Shown here: piece by piece, positions 55,776-64,000 of the stretch
How the letters are laid out: each line of letters begins with the position of its first letter
How positions within the stretch are numbered: position 1 is the first letter of the stretch
NCBI RefSeq assembly: GCF_002286965.1
Contig: NZ_NSKD01000001.1
Location: 62,001-126,000 of the forward strand
Source: Halovibrio salipaludis
GTDB taxonomy: Bacteria; Pseudomonadota; Gammaproteobacteria; Pseudomonadales; Oleiphilaceae
Length of the DNA stretch: 64,000 bases
Direction: 5' to 3'
Notes under the pieces: model-generated
Seen by the model: the letters and a program-made list of their open reading frames with translations, nothing else
What the model was told of the DNA's origin: nothing
Database searches by the model: none
Program-made: the position numbers and the translations under genes

Positions 55776-55857
55776 GGGCATCGGGTTACTGGCACACGAA
55801 CTGCAGAAGGCTGGAATGCCATCCTTGGCATTCAGAAGTCGGTAAGGTTGTTGGAGT

Positions 55858-56490
55858 TCAGAAGCTGTAGCCGACGTGCAGGCGGTAGACCATGGGGTCA
55901 ATTTCGACTGTACCAATATCGTCGCCGTTCAGCTCTGCATCCGTTTCAATGTCGGCGTAGTAGGCCGCTGCACCCACACTCCAGTTCTCGTCCAGCGGAA
56001 CATCCACACCCACTTGGGCAGCGAGACCGACAGAATCATCCAAGCTCAGATTCCCCAAAGCGCTCTCTTCATCCCAGAAGGTCGTATAATTCACGCCCGC
56101 TCCGACATAAGGCTTAACGGCTGCTCCTGAGCCTGCAAGAGGATACCAGGAAACGGTCACTGTCGGCGGAAGATGCTTAGTAGAACCGGCCTTTATTGCG
56201 GGAGTTTCGAGGTCATGCTCGAAGGGCGTGGCAGCCAGAACATCCGCGCTCAACTGCTCCGTGAGCATGTAGCTGAAGCTCAGCCCCGCCTGGATATCTG
56301 AGTCCGCACGGAGGCTGAACGGATTTCCTCCAATCTCAACAGAGGAATAACTACCACCGGGCACCACGCTGGCAATACCACCACGGACGATGGTGTCGCC
56401 CTTGTCGTAGGCTACAGCAGGGGCTGCCGCGCCAATGACACTGATGGAAAGGGCAGCGATTAGGGATTGGCGAATCGGGTTCAATTTCAT
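55858..56490 (-). CDS. ompW: OmpW-family outer-membrane protein
   Basis: This 210-residue protein has a signal peptide (MKLNPIRQSLIAALSISVIG, cleavage near AVAY). An eight-stranded barrel follows, with family landmarks GDTIVRGGIASVVP, TEQLSADVLAATPFEHDL, LPPTVTVSWYPL, PYVGAGVNYTTFWDE and the terminal YRLHVGYSF ending in phenylalanine, the outer-membrane insertion signal. GCAGGAG precedes the ATG. OmpW forms a narrow hydrophobic channel for small molecules. It follows the effector island in opposite orientation and precedes the nir genes. Confidence 0.93.
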   Translation of the reverse strand: MKLNPIRQSLIAALSISVIGAAAPAVAYDKGDTIVRGGIASVVPGGSYSSVEIGGNPFSLRADSDIQAGLSFSYMLTEQLSADVLAATPFEHDLETPAIKAGSTKHLPPTVTVSWYPLAGSGAAVKPYVGAGVNYTTFWDEESALGNLSLDDSVGLAAQVGVDVPLDENWSVGAAAYYADIETDAELNGDDIGTVEIDPMVYRLHVGYSF

Positions 56491-56647
56491 GGTCGGGCTC
56501 CTGCCGTTGGATTATGGAATCAGCATAAGCCCGTTACCCCAAAATAAGATTGATCTATCTCATTGATTTTGAATTTGATTTCCGTCAATTCCCCACCCAA
56601 TCCGCCACGCGGCAACCCAGGATCCTATCCGTGCCCCTGGCCGGGGT

Positions 56648-57013
56648 TCAGGCCGCCGCGCCCTGCCCCTGCTCCCGCGGCGCGAGCTGCAGTTGGTCGC
56701 CTTCCAGGCGAACGGCGTAGGTCCGGAGCCGGTGGCTGTCGTCCTCCAGACAGCGGCCATCCACCAGTGAGAAGTGTTTCTTGTACAGCGGCGTCGCCAC
56801 TACCGGTTCCCCCTGGATATCGCCCACGATGCCCCGGGCGATGATGTTCACGCCGGAAATGGGGCAGTAGTTGTCCACGGCGAACAGGGATTGCTCCAGT
56901 TCCGGAATGTGGAAGATGGCCACCTGGCGATCACCGACGCGGGCACCAATGCCCGCGCCCGATACCAGGTCGGCCCTGCTGCCCACAGGGGTCCATTCAT
57001 TCTGCTGTGTCAT
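56648..57013 (-). CDS. nirD: Nitrite reductase (NADH) small subunit
   Basis: This 121-residue Rieske-like subunit of assimilatory nitrite reductase starts MTQQNEWTPVGSRADL. It has the QVAIFHIPELEQSLFAVDNYCPISG segment and the later GEPVVATPLYKKHFSLVDGRCLEDDS strand pair. The cysteine/histidine ligands of true Rieske proteins are incomplete, as is normal for NirD. It is the last gene of the nitrite operon, 11 bases after nirB. Confidence 0.93.
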   Translation of the reverse strand: MTQQNEWTPVGSRADLVSGAGIGARVGDRQVAIFHIPELEQSLFAVDNYCPISGVNIIARGIVGDIQGEPVVATPLYKKHFSLVDGRCLEDDSHRLRTYAVRLEGDQLQLAPREQGQGAAA

Positions 57014-57024
57014 GTAAATCCTCC

Positions 57025-59562
57025 TCAGACGGATACCGCCGGAATGCGTTCCAGCTTCTCTTCGGCCGTGGCCGGGCGCGGTTGCTCTCGTTCCTCCACC
57101 GTGACCACATAGGGGTCGTCACCGTCGTCGTTGATCATCTGGCGGAAGCGCTTGAGCTTCTCCGGGTCTTCCAGGGTGGTCTTCCACTCACACTGGTAGT
57201 TGTTGATCAAGCGCGCCATCTGCGCGTCCAGATCCTCGGCAATGCCCAGCGAGTCCTCCATGACCACCTGGCGCACGTATTCGAGGCCGCCCTCCAGGTT
57301 CTCCAGCCAGCGCGCGGTGCGCTGCAGCCGGTCCGCGGTGCGGATGTAGAGCATCATGAAGCGGTCAACAGTGCGAATCAGGGTGTCGGTATCCAGGTCC
57401 TGGGCCAGCAGGTCCGCATGGCGCGGGCGCATGCCGCCGTTACCGGCCACATAGAGGTTCCAGCCGTTTTCGGTCGCGATCACACCAAAGTCCTTGCTCT
57501 GGGCTTCCGCGCACTCACGGGTGCAGCCACTGACCCCGAACTTGATCTTGTGCGGGGCACGGATGCCCTTGTAGCGATGCTCCAGGTCGATGGCGAGCTG
57601 CACGCTGTCCTGCACGCCGTAGCGGCACCAGGTGCTCCCGACGCAGCTTTTCACGGTGCGCAGGGCCTTGCCGTAGGCATGGCCGGTCTCGAAGCCGGCG
57701 TCCACCAGACGCTGCCAGATCGAGGGCAGGTCATTGAGCTTCGCACCGAACAGGTCCACGCGCTGGCCTCCGGTGATCTTGGTGTAGAGCTCGAACTCCT
57801 TCGCCACCTCGCCCAGCGTGATCAGCTTGTCCGGGGTGATCTCGCCACCGGCCACCCGGGGCACCACGGAGAAGGTCCCGTCCTTCTGCATGTTGGCGAG
57901 GAAGGTGTCATTGGTGTCCTGCAGGCCCACATGCTCCGGGTTGAGCACGTAGTCGTTCCAGGTGGAGGCCAGGATCGAGGCAACCGCCGGCTTGCAGATG
58001 TCGCAGCCCAGCCCCTGCCCGTGGTTCTTCAGCAGGGTGTGGAAGTCATGGATGTCCTCAACACGGATGATGTGTTCAAGCTCCTGGCGCGTGTGCTGGA
58101 AGTGCTCGCAGACGCTGTTGTCCACCTCCATGCCCAGCGCCGCCATCTCGTGATCGACGATCTCCTTGAGCTGGCCGGCGCAGCCGCCACAGCCGGTGCC
58201 CGCCTTGGTTGCGGCCTTCACATCGCCCACGGAGGCATACCCGTCGTGCACGCACTGGACAATGTCGCCCTTGGTGACGTTGTGGCAGGAGCAGATGCCG
58301 GCGGTCTCCGGCAGCGCGTCCACGCCCAGCGCCGGGGCACCGCCCTCGCTGGCCGGCAGGATCAGCGATTCCGGATTGTCCGGCAGCTCCAGGCCGTTCA
58401 GGGCGTATTGGAGCAGGGTGTCGTAATAGCTGTTATCGCCCACCAGCATGGCACCCAGAAGCTGCTTGCCATCGGCGGAGACCACCAGCTTGCGGTACTC
58501 CTGGGCGATGCCGTTGGTGTAGCGGTAGAAGCGCGCGCCCGGGTTCTGGTTACCGTGGGCATCGCCGATGGCGCCCACATCCACGCCCATCAACTTGAGC
58601 TTGGTGCTCATGTCCGCACCCCGGAAGGTGCGCTCGCCCTCGGTGAGGGTATCCAGGGCCGCCTTGGCCATCTGGTAGCCGGGGCCGACCAGGCCAAAGA
58701 TGCTGTCGTTCCAGAGCGCGACTTCGCCAATGGCGAGGACGTCAGGATCACTGGTGCGGCAGTGATCGTCGATCACGACGCCCCCGCGCTCACCCATACT
58801 CAACCCGGCATCCCGGGCCAGTTCGTCACGGGGCCGGATGCCGGCGGAGAACACGATCAGGTCGGTCTCCAGCAACCGGTCGTCCTGGAACACCATCTGA
58901 TGGCGGGCATTGGTGCCTTCTTCGATGCGCTGGGTGGCGCGCCCGGTCAGCACCTGCACGCCGAGTTCCTCGATCTTCTCGCGCAGGATGTCGCCGCCCT
59001 CTTCGTCCACCTGGACCGGCATCAGCCGGGGTGCGAATTCCACCACGGCCGTGTCCAGATCCAGCTCGCGCAGCGCATTGGCTGCTTCAAGCCCCAGAAG
59101 GCCGCCGCCGACCACCACACCGGTGTTCGAGCGGGAGGCCGCCTCACGGATGTCGTCGAGATCGTCCAGGGTCCGGTAGACCAGGCAATCCGGCCGATCG
59201 TTGCCCTCAATGGGCGGCACGAAGGGGTAGGAGCCGGTGGCGAGGACGAGCTTGTCGTACGGGAGCGTCTCCCCGCTGTCGAGGGTGAGCGTATGGGCCT
59301 CGCGATCAATGGCGGTGGCCGCCGTGTTCAGGCGCAGATCGAATCCCCACTGGGCATACTGGTCCGAGGTGGAAAACGCCAGGTCATCGGCGGACTTGCC
59401 CTGGAAATACTCGGACAGATGCACGCGGTCGTAGGCAATGTGCTGCTCCTCGCCCAGGACGGTCACATGGAACCCATCCGCCAGCCCGCTTTCAGCCAGC
59501 TGCTCCAGGAAGTGATGACCCACCATGCCGTTACCGATCACGATCAGGTTCTGTTTACTCAT
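57025..59562 (-). CDS. nirB: Nitrite reductase (NADH) large subunit
   Basis: This 845-residue enzyme reduces nitrite to ammonium using NADH. The FAD/NAD domain begins LIVIGNGMVGHHFLEQL and includes GGGLLGLEAANALRELDLDT. A BFD-like [2Fe-2S] domain carries SCHNVTKGDIVQCVH and GCGGCAGQLKEI. The C-terminal sirohaem/[4Fe-4S] domain has SCVGSTWCRYGVQD and GVSGCTRECAEAQSKDFG. All cofactor cysteines are present. It is in the same transcript as the FAD oxidoreductase upstream (33-base gap) and nirD. Confidence 0.96.
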   Translation of the reverse strand: MSKQNLIVIGNGMVGHHFLEQLAESGLADGFHVTVLGEEQHIAYDRVHLSEYFQGKSADDLAFSTSDQYAQWGFDLRLNTAATAIDREAHTLTLDSGETLPYDKLVLATGSYPFVPPIEGNDRPDCLVYRTLDDLDDIREAASRSNTGVVVGGGLLGLEAANALRELDLDTAVVEFAPRLMPVQVDEEGGDILREKIEELGVQVLTGRATQRIEEGTNARHQMVFQDDRLLETDLIVFSAGIRPRDELARDAGLSMGERGGVVIDDHCRTSDPDVLAIGEVALWNDSIFGLVGPGYQMAKAALDTLTEGERTFRGADMSTKLKLMGVDVGAIGDAHGNQNPGARFYRYTNGIAQEYRKLVVSADGKQLLGAMLVGDNSYYDTLLQYALNGLELPDNPESLILPASEGGAPALGVDALPETAGICSCHNVTKGDIVQCVHDGYASVGDVKAATKAGTGCGGCAGQLKEIVDHEMAALGMEVDNSVCEHFQHTRQELEHIIRVEDIHDFHTLLKNHGQGLGCDICKPAVASILASTWNDYVLNPEHVGLQDTNDTFLANMQKDGTFSVVPRVAGGEITPDKLITLGEVAKEFELYTKITGGQRVDLFGAKLNDLPSIWQRLVDAGFETGHAYGKALRTVKSCVGSTWCRYGVQDSVQLAIDLEHRYKGIRAPHKIKFGVSGCTRECAEAQSKDFGVIATENGWNLYVAGNGGMRPRHADLLAQDLDTDTLIRTVDRFMMLYIRTADRLQRTARWLENLEGGLEYVRQVVMEDSLGIAEDLDAQMARLINNYQCEWKTTLEDPEKLKRFRQMINDDGDDPYVVTVEEREQPRPATAEEKLERIPAVSV

Positions 59563-59595
59563 GACGTTTTCCTCCGGTTGCCAGCGGGCAGCGAC

Positions 59596-60804
59596 TCAGG
59601 CCGCCTCGCAGTATGCTTCGCCAAATGCCAGGCTCGCGCGCCAGGCACTGAGATCCGTTCCCCGGCTCAGGTGGTCGAAGAGCCAGGGGCCCATCGATGC
59701 ATCGCCATACAGGACGGCACCGACGAGGCGGTTGTTCTTCAGGAGCAGGCGGCGGTACTCGCCACCGCGGCGGTCGTGGTAGAGGATGGATTCGGTCTCC
59801 CGGTCACGGGGTTCAATATCCCCGCACGAGAACACCGCCACGCCGCTGATCTTGAGCCGCGTTGCCACGGGCGCCTCGCGGTAGACGCGATGGCCGCCAC
59901 AGAGCCGGTCGGCGAGCACCTCCGCCTGCCGGTAGACCGGCTCGACCAGACCGTAGGTGTGATCCCGGAACTGACAGCATTCCCCCAGAGCCTGGATGCA
60001 CTCATCACTGGTCGTGAGCGTGGCGTCCACATGGATGCCGTGACCGCATTCGAGCCCGGCATACGCCGCGACGTCCCGGTTCGGCTGGGTCCCAGCGGCA
60101 ATCACCACCATGTCCGCCGGCAGTTGACGGCCGTCTGAAAGGCGAACCGTCTCGACCCGCCCGTCGCCCTCGATGCGATCCACACCATTAGCCAGGTGGA
60201 GTGCCACTCCCCGCCGACGCAGCGCCTCCGCCAGCATGCCACCGGCGGTTTCGTCCAGCTGCCGGTTCAGGGGCCAGTGCCCCCGATGCACCACGGAGAC
60301 CTTCATCCCCTGCGCTCTCAGGCCTTCGGCCGCTTCCAGCCCCAGGAAACCACCACCCAGAACAACGGCACTGCCCCCCTTCCGGGCGCACGCCGCCATC
60401 CACCGGGCGTCTTCGAGAGTCCTGAAACCGGTGACCCCCTCCAGCCCGGCGCCCTCGATCCCCGGTATGGCCGGACGGGAGCCGGTGGCGATCACCAGCC
60501 GGTCATAGGGGATCCGGTGGCCGGCCCGGGTGATCACGGCCTGTGCGGCGCGATCAATCCAGGCCGCGCCATCCCCCTGGTGCAGATGAACGCCCTGATT
60601 CGCGTACCAGCCAGGCGCTGCGAGCGGCAGTGCCTCCGTGGTGGTTTCCCCGGCCAGCCAGGGCGACAGCAGGATGCGGTTATAGGCCAGTGCCTGTTCG
60701 TCACTGACGACAGTGACACGCCAGCCGTGGCGTTCCCCTGCCAGCAACTCCAGGAGCCGTTGCGTGGCCATGCCGTGTCCGATGATGACGAGCTCTCCGC
60801 CCAT
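59596..60804 (-). CDS. FAD-dependent oxidoreductase of the nitrate/nitrite assimilation operon (NasB-like)
   Basis: This 402-residue protein is homologous to the N-terminal half of NirB. The FAD loop is LVIIGHGMATQRLLELLAG, and the NAD loop GGGFLGLEAAEGLRAQGM is followed by VVIAAGTQPNRDVAAYAGLE. It ends without the BFD or sirohaem domains, so it can pass electrons but not reduce nitrite by itself. An electron-transfer role for assimilatory nitrate reductase, as in Bacillus NasB, is likely. The ATG at 60804 is chosen because the conserved domain begins there and the region upstream holds the leader terminator. Confidence 0.82.
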   Translation of the reverse strand: MGGELVIIGHGMATQRLLELLAGERHGWRVTVVSDEQALAYNRILLSPWLAGETTTEALPLAAPGWYANQGVHLHQGDGAAWIDRAAQAVITRAGHRIPYDRLVIATGSRPAIPGIEGAGLEGVTGFRTLEDARWMAACARKGGSAVVLGGGFLGLEAAEGLRAQGMKVSVVHRGHWPLNRQLDETAGGMLAEALRRRGVALHLANGVDRIEGDGRVETVRLSDGRQLPADMVVIAAGTQPNRDVAAYAGLECGHGIHVDATLTTSDECIQALGECCQFRDHTYGLVEPVYRQAEVLADRLCGGHRVYREAPVATRLKISGVAVFSCGDIEPRDRETESILYHDRRGGEYRRLLLKNNRLVGAVLYGDASMGPWLFDHLSRGTDLSAWRASLAFGEAYCEAA

Positions 60805-60830
60805 TTCTGCCTCCGGGGGTCTGCCCCAAC

Positions 60831-60877
60831 AAAAAAGGCGCCTGCCAACCTTCCCGCAGGAAGACCGATCAGGCGCC
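60831..60877 (-). terminator. Leader terminator with internal hairpin upstream of the NasB-like gene
   Basis: On the minus strand GGCGCCTG (60877-60870) pairs with CAGGCGCC (60844-60837), followed by a run of six T (60836-60831): a textbook intrinsic terminator. Its loop contains a second hairpin, CTTC-CTGCGG-GAAG (60863-60850). It lies 26 bases before the gene start, so transcripts must read through it, which implies antitermination control. Confidence 0.85.
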
Positions 60878-60902
60878 AGTGCCCTGTTGATCCGCAATGT
60901 CC

Positions 60903-60916
60903 GTGTCCTCAGACAC
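60903..60916 (-). promoter_or_regulatory. First leader hairpin (candidate ANTAR target with the terminator hairpin)
   Basis: GTGT-CTGAGG-ACAC forms a 4 bp stem and hexaloop (or a 5 bp stem with a tetraloop). Its loop matches the second hairpin's CTGCGG except at one base. With the sigma-54 promoter at 60929-60943, the transcript would begin just before this hairpin. Two similar hairpins, the second inside a terminator, are the layout of ANTAR (NasR/NasT) leaders, though the A1/G4 loop rule is not met. Confidence 0.5.
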
Positions 60917-60928
60917 ACCTTTTGGTTA

Positions 60929-60943
60929 GCAGGTTGCATGCCA
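60929..60943 (-). promoter_or_regulatory. Sigma-54 (-24/-12) promoter of the nas/nir operon
   Basis: The minus strand reads TGGCATGCAACCTGC, matching the sigma-54 consensus TGGCACGNNNNTTGC at all but two positions, with the required spacing between GG and GC. It sits upstream of the leader of the nitrite reductase operon, as expected for nitrogen-regulated genes. Confidence 0.75.
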
Positions 60944-61007
60944 AAACTGAATACCCCGAAATATCAGCTACTTGACGAGCCCGGCCTGGCAGAAGAAGGA
61001 CACTTCC

Positions 61008-61055
61008 GGACCCCTGCTGGTGCACACCCGGACACCGATGCACCAGAATCAGGCG
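61008..61055. promoter_or_regulatory. Tandem NtrC-like sites / inverted repeat after nrtD
   Basis: CTGGTGCA (61017-61024) and TGCACCAG (61039-61046) form a perfect 8 bp inverted repeat with a 14-base loop, starting two bases past the nrtD stop. Each arm is also a perfect half of the NtrC consensus TGCACYANNNTGGTGCA. Placing 17-base sites at 61008-61024 and 61039-61055 gives a 31-base spacing, three helical turns, about 80-120 bases upstream of the sigma-54 promoter. It may serve as an enhancer, or as an intercistronic hairpin. Confidence 0.45.
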
Positions 61056-61921
61056 TTCACAGCGCCCGAAGCCGATGGAGCATCCTCCTGCGTACCCCGA
61101 GCTTCACCCGTTTTCCTGGGCATCGGCGTCACCTTCTGCTGCTTCTCGTACAGGAAGCTCAGCACGGACTGGCGACAGCGGTTGTACTCGGCGCAGTCCG
61201 CCAGCGCCACGCGATCCCGCGGCCGCTCCAGCGGCACATCCAGAACCTCACCGATGCTCGCCGCGGGCCCGTTCGTCATCATCACGATGCGATCGGACAG
61301 CAGCACCGCCTCGTCCACGTCATGGGTGATCATGATCACTGTGCTGTTGAGCTCCCGCTGGATCTCCATGAGCGAATCCTGGAGGTGCGCCCGGGTCAGC
61401 GCATCCAGCGCCCCGAAGGGTTCGTCCATCAGCAGCACCTTCGGCTGCATGGCCAGGGCCCGGGCGATCCCAACCCGCTGGCGCATGCCGCCGGACAGCT
61501 CATCCGGGCGCTTATCCAGGGCATGGCCCATGTGCACCAGCTCCAGGTTGTGAATGACCCAGTCGCGGCGCTGCTGGCGTGTCATGGACTTGCGGAAGAC
61601 CTGGCGTACGGCCAGCTCCACGTTCTGGTAGGCACTCAGCCAGGGCATCAGTGAATGGTTCTGGAACACCACGGCACGTTCAGGGCCGGGCTCAGTCACC
61701 TCACGGCCGTCCAGCAGACAACCACCCCGGGTCGCCCGCATCAGACCGGCCACGATGTTGAGCACCGTGGACTTACCGCAACCGGAATGACCGATCAGGG
61801 AAATGAATTCGCCTTCTGCCACGCGCAGATTGACGTCGTCCAGGGCTGTGAAGGTGCCACCCTTGATGGGAAAACCCATGCCCACGGAGGACAGTTCGAG
61901 ATGGGGACGTGAATGACTCAT
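61049..61921 (-). CDS. nrtD: Nitrate ABC transporter ATP-binding protein
   Basis: This 290-residue ATPase is of the nitrate/sulfonate/taurine importer class. Walker A is GHSGCGKST, the signature LSGGMRQRVGIARALA, Walker B VLLMDEPFGALDAL, and the switch MITHDVDEAVL. The C-terminal tail after the ATPase core (YEKQQKVTPMPRKTGEARG) is longer than usual and non-conserved. It follows nrtB by 17 bases. The nitrate assignment rests on the NrtA homolog and the nitrite reductase operon. Confidence 0.9.
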   Translation of the reverse strand: MSHSRPHLELSSVGMGFPIKGGTFTALDDVNLRVAEGEFISLIGHSGCGKSTVLNIVAGLMRATRGGCLLDGREVTEPGPERAVVFQNHSLMPWLSAYQNVELAVRQVFRKSMTRQQRRDWVIHNLELVHMGHALDKRPDELSGGMRQRVGIARALAMQPKVLLMDEPFGALDALTRAHLQDSLMEIQRELNSTVIMITHDVDEAVLLSDRIVMMTNGPAASIGEVLDVPLERPRDRVALADCAEYNRCRQSVLSFLYEKQQKVTPMPRKTGEARGTQEDAPSASGAVNA

Positions 61922-61938
61922 GGTGTAACCTCCGTTGT

Positions 61939-62931
61939 TCAGTGTGTGGCGCTGGCGCGATCCCAGGAGAGCAGGCGCTGCAGCATCAGCATGCCGCGAT
62001 CCAGCACCAGCCCGATCAGGCCGATGACGATCACGGCGACCATGATGCGGCCCAGTGATTCACTGCTGCCGTTCTGGAATTCATCCCAGACAAACTTGCC
62101 GAGACCCGGGCTCTGGGCCAGCATCTCGGCGGCGATCAGCACCATCCAGGCGATGCCCAGCGACAGGCGCAGACCGGTGAAGATCATGGGAATGGCGGAG
62201 GGCAGCACCACCCGCCAGACATGGGTGAAAAAGCCCAGCCGCAGGACCTGGCTGACGTTGCGCAGGTCCTGGCTGACCGCATTCACACCCATGATGGTAT
62301 TCACGAGCGTCGGCCAGAGACTGCACAGCGAGACCGTAACCATGGATGTGATGAAGGCGCGCGATACCATCGGGTCTTCAACCGTGTAGGTGGCGGAGAC
62401 CACCAGCGTCACGATGGGCAGCCAGGCCAGCGGTGAGACCGGCTTGAACACCTGGATCACCGGGTTCACCGCCTCGTACAGGTAACGGTTCAGGCCAACC
62501 ACGATGCCCAGGGGAATCGCCAGCAGCGACGCCAGGAGGAAGCCCGAGAACACCGTGCCCAGGCTCGTCAGGATCTGGTCGATAAAGGTTTCCTTGCCGC
62601 TGTAGGGCCGGATCCGCACCTCGGCATCCGGATTGCGGGCCAGTATTTCGGCGTTGCGCTCCTTCTGCATCTCAATGAACTCAGCGGCTCGCCGCTGTTC
62701 ATCGAGATGGTCTGCCCAGAGGTTGCCCGCCTGCGCCCAGACACCCGCCGGGCCGGGCAGACTGCCCAAAGAGGTGGTGACATTCTGGGCCGCCATCTGC
62801 CAGAGCAGCAGGAATGCGAGCACGCCCAACACCGGCATGCTCACGGCCCTGATGGCTCCCTGGGGACTGAACCCCGCCATCTGCTGTTTCATGAAGTCGG
62901 TGATCCGGGTCACCGTTGCTGCCTGTTGCAT
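61939..62931 (-). CDS. nrtB: Nitrate ABC transporter permease
   Basis: This 330-residue permease has about six membrane helices in the usual NrtB order. The first segment is near residues 30-48 and the large periplasmic loop around residues 55-120 (FIEMQKERNAEILARNPDAE). The helix cluster and the EAA-like loop VSQVLRLGFFTHVWRVVLP follow. It starts 18 bases after the end of the binding-protein gene. Confidence 0.9.
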   Translation of the reverse strand: MQQAATVTRITDFMKQQMAGFSPQGAIRAVSMPVLGVLAFLLLWQMAAQNVTTSLGSLPGPAGVWAQAGNLWADHLDEQRRAAEFIEMQKERNAEILARNPDAEVRIRPYSGKETFIDQILTSLGTVFSGFLLASLLAIPLGIVVGLNRYLYEAVNPVIQVFKPVSPLAWLPIVTLVVSATYTVEDPMVSRAFITSMVTVSLCSLWPTLVNTIMGVNAVSQDLRNVSQVLRLGFFTHVWRVVLPSAIPMIFTGLRLSLGIAWMVLIAAEMLAQSPGLGKFVWDEFQNGSSESLGRIMVAVIVIGLIGLVLDRGMLMLQRLLSWDRASATH

Positions 62932-62949
62932 AGCGTCGCCTCCTGTTGA

Positions 62950-64000
62950 TCAGGGCGTGTCATCGCCACTGAGGCCGATGTCGAAGCTGTTGATGTAGGC
63001 ATTGGGCCTGCGGCCGTTGTAGGCCCGACCATCGATGAAGTCGTCCTGCACCGGCTTGAAACCGTCGATGGTGTCGAAATCGGGGAAATCCGACGCTTCC
63101 AGGGTGCCGTCAGCCACCAGCGAGCGCGCCGCTTTTTCATAGATGGCCGGTTTATAGACCTCGCGCGCCTTCTCCATGTACCAGTCATCCGGCTTCGGCT
63201 CCGGAATCTGGCCCCAGCGCCGCATCTGGGTCATGAACCAGATGGCATCGCTGTAGTAGGGGTAGTTGGCGTTGTGGCGGAAGAAGACATTGAAGTCCGG
63301 CTCCTCGCGCACATCGCCGGGTTCGTACTCGAAGGTGCCGGTCATGGAGTTGGCGATGACCTCTTCATCCGCTCCCACGTAGCGGGAATCCGAAAGGATC
63401 CCGACCGCCTCCTCACGGTTGGCGTTGCCGTTCTCATCCAGCCAGTGGGCCGCCCGGATCAGGGCCCGGAGCAGACGCAGGTGCGTGTTCGGGTTTTCTT
63501 CTGCCCATTCCCGGGTCACGCCAAAGACCTTCTCCGGGTTGTGGGGCCAGATGTCATGGTTGGTGACCACGGGCACCCCGATCCCCTTGGCCACGGCCTG
63601 CTGGTTCCAGGGTTCACCCACGCAGTAGCCCTGGATAGTGCCGGCCTCCATGGTGGAGGGCATCTGCGGCGGGGGTGTCACCGAGAGGCGGACATCCGCG
63701 CCGCTGCGACCGCTGTTATCGCCTTTCTGCGGCTCGTAGAAGCCGGGGTGGAGCCCGCCTGCCGCCAGCCAGTACCGGATCTCGTAATTGTGGGTGGACA
63801 GGGGGTAGACCATGCCCATGTCAAAGGACTCGCCCTGCGCCCGGGTTTCCTCCACCACCGGCTTGAGGGCCGTCGCGCTGATTGGATGGGCGGGTTTGCC
63901 GTCGTCGCGTTTCGGTACATTGGGCCGCATGGCCTCCCAGACATCATTGGAGACCGTGATGGCATTGCCGTTCAGGTCCATGCTGAATGCGGTCACGATG
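62950..64000 (-). CDS. nrtA: Nitrate ABC transporter substrate-binding protein, C-terminal part (cut by window edge)
   Basis: The last 350 residues or so of a CmpA/NrtA-type binding protein run off the window end; the first codon visible is not the start. Conserved elements include [55 protein letters not shown] and [12 protein letters not shown], all typical of the nitrate/bicarbonate class. The residues that distinguish nitrate from bicarbonate could not be judged here. The linked nitrite reductase makes nitrate (or nitrite) the probable ligand. Confidence 0.9.
   Translation of the reverse strand, partial: IVTAFSMDLNGNAITVSNDVWEAMRPNVPKRDDGKPAHPISATALKPVVEETRAQGESFDMGMVYPLSTHNYEIRYWLAAGGLHPGFYEPQKGDNSGRSGADVRLSVTPPPQMPSTMEAGTIQGYCVGEPWNQQAVAKGIGVPVVTNHDIWPHNPEKVFGVTREWAEENPNTHLRLLRALIRAAHWLDENGNANREEAVGILSDSRYVGADEEVIANSMTGTFEYEPGDVREEPDFNVFFRHNANYPYYSDAIWFMTQMRRWGQIPEPKPDDWYMEKAREVYKPAIYEKAARSLVADGTLEASDFPDFDTIDGFKPVQDDFIDGRAYNGRRPNAYINSFDIGLSGDDTP

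Noticed and set aside
57007-60138. A 1043-codon plus-strand open frame
   Set aside because: It is antisense to nirB and the NasB-like gene, whose cofactor motifs are complete. Such long antisense frames are common in GC-rich DNA and this one has no recognisable domain.

Overview
The window reads as chromosomal DNA of a GC-rich gammaproteobacterium, probably halotolerant and metabolically flexible. This rests on the gene set: an lptD-surA-pdxA-rsmA-apaH cluster, AmgK/MurU cell-wall recycling, UbiUVT oxygen-independent ubiquinone synthesis, a three-subunit Pnt transhydrogenase, and sigma-54-controlled nitrate assimilation. An Ectothiorhodospira-like or Halomonas-like host would fit, but the sequence alone does not settle the genus. 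No rRNA or tRNA gene, insertion sequence or replication origin was seen.

Layout. 0-3 kb: a minus-strand arsenic operon (arsR, arsC, acr3, a CC/Se-motif protein, arsH cut by the window edge), with a small membrane protein upstream. 3-7.5 kb: a CFA-type methyltransferase overlapping a geranylgeranyl-reductase-like flavoprotein, a DsbA/FrnE oxidoreductase, and an MscS channel. 7.5-10.4 kb: pntAA-pntAB-pntB. 10.4-14.4 kb: a secretin-N-like periplasmic protein, a membrane J-domain protein, SuhB, and a chemoreceptor with a sigma-28-like promoter. 14.4-18.9 kb: an iron ABC importer led by an unrecognised helical periplasmic protein under a Fur-like box. 18.9-20.5 kb: methylglyoxal synthase and two unrecognised or ankyrin proteins.

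20.5-32.2 kb: a complete type I-E CRISPR-Cas locus. A WYL regulator comes first, then cas3, cas8e, cse2, cas7e, cas5e, cas6e, cas1 and cas2, a leader, and an array of 29 repeats and 28 spacers. One spacer is present twice and the last repeat is degenerate. 32.2-33.4 kb is an AT-richer stretch of small exported or membrane proteins and possible gene remnants.

33.4-44 kb: a PAS-GGDEF diguanylate cyclase, an old-yellow-enzyme oxidoreductase with thiG and thiS, DUF423, then apaH-rsmA-pdxA-surA-lptD. 44-50.3 kb: amgK-murU-djlA-like, ubiUVT, and a type II sulfide:quinone oxidoreductase divergent from ubiU. 50.3-52.9 kb: LemA and an M48 protease with a TerB-like tail. 53-55.8 kb: a probable antibacterial lipase effector, an ankyrin lipoprotein that is its likely immunity protein, DUF6883 and DUF4926. 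55.8-64 kb: OmpW, then nirD, nirB and an FAD oxidoreductase behind a sigma-54 promoter and an antitermination-type leader, with the nrtA(partial)BD nitrate importer upstream.

The strongest candidates for new biology are the lipase/ankyrin/DUF6883/DUF4926 module, the two-gene lipid-modification pair, the RNA leader plus enhancer ahead of the nitrite reductase genes, and the inverted repeat that covers the ribosome binding site of the WYL regulator next to the CRISPR locus.
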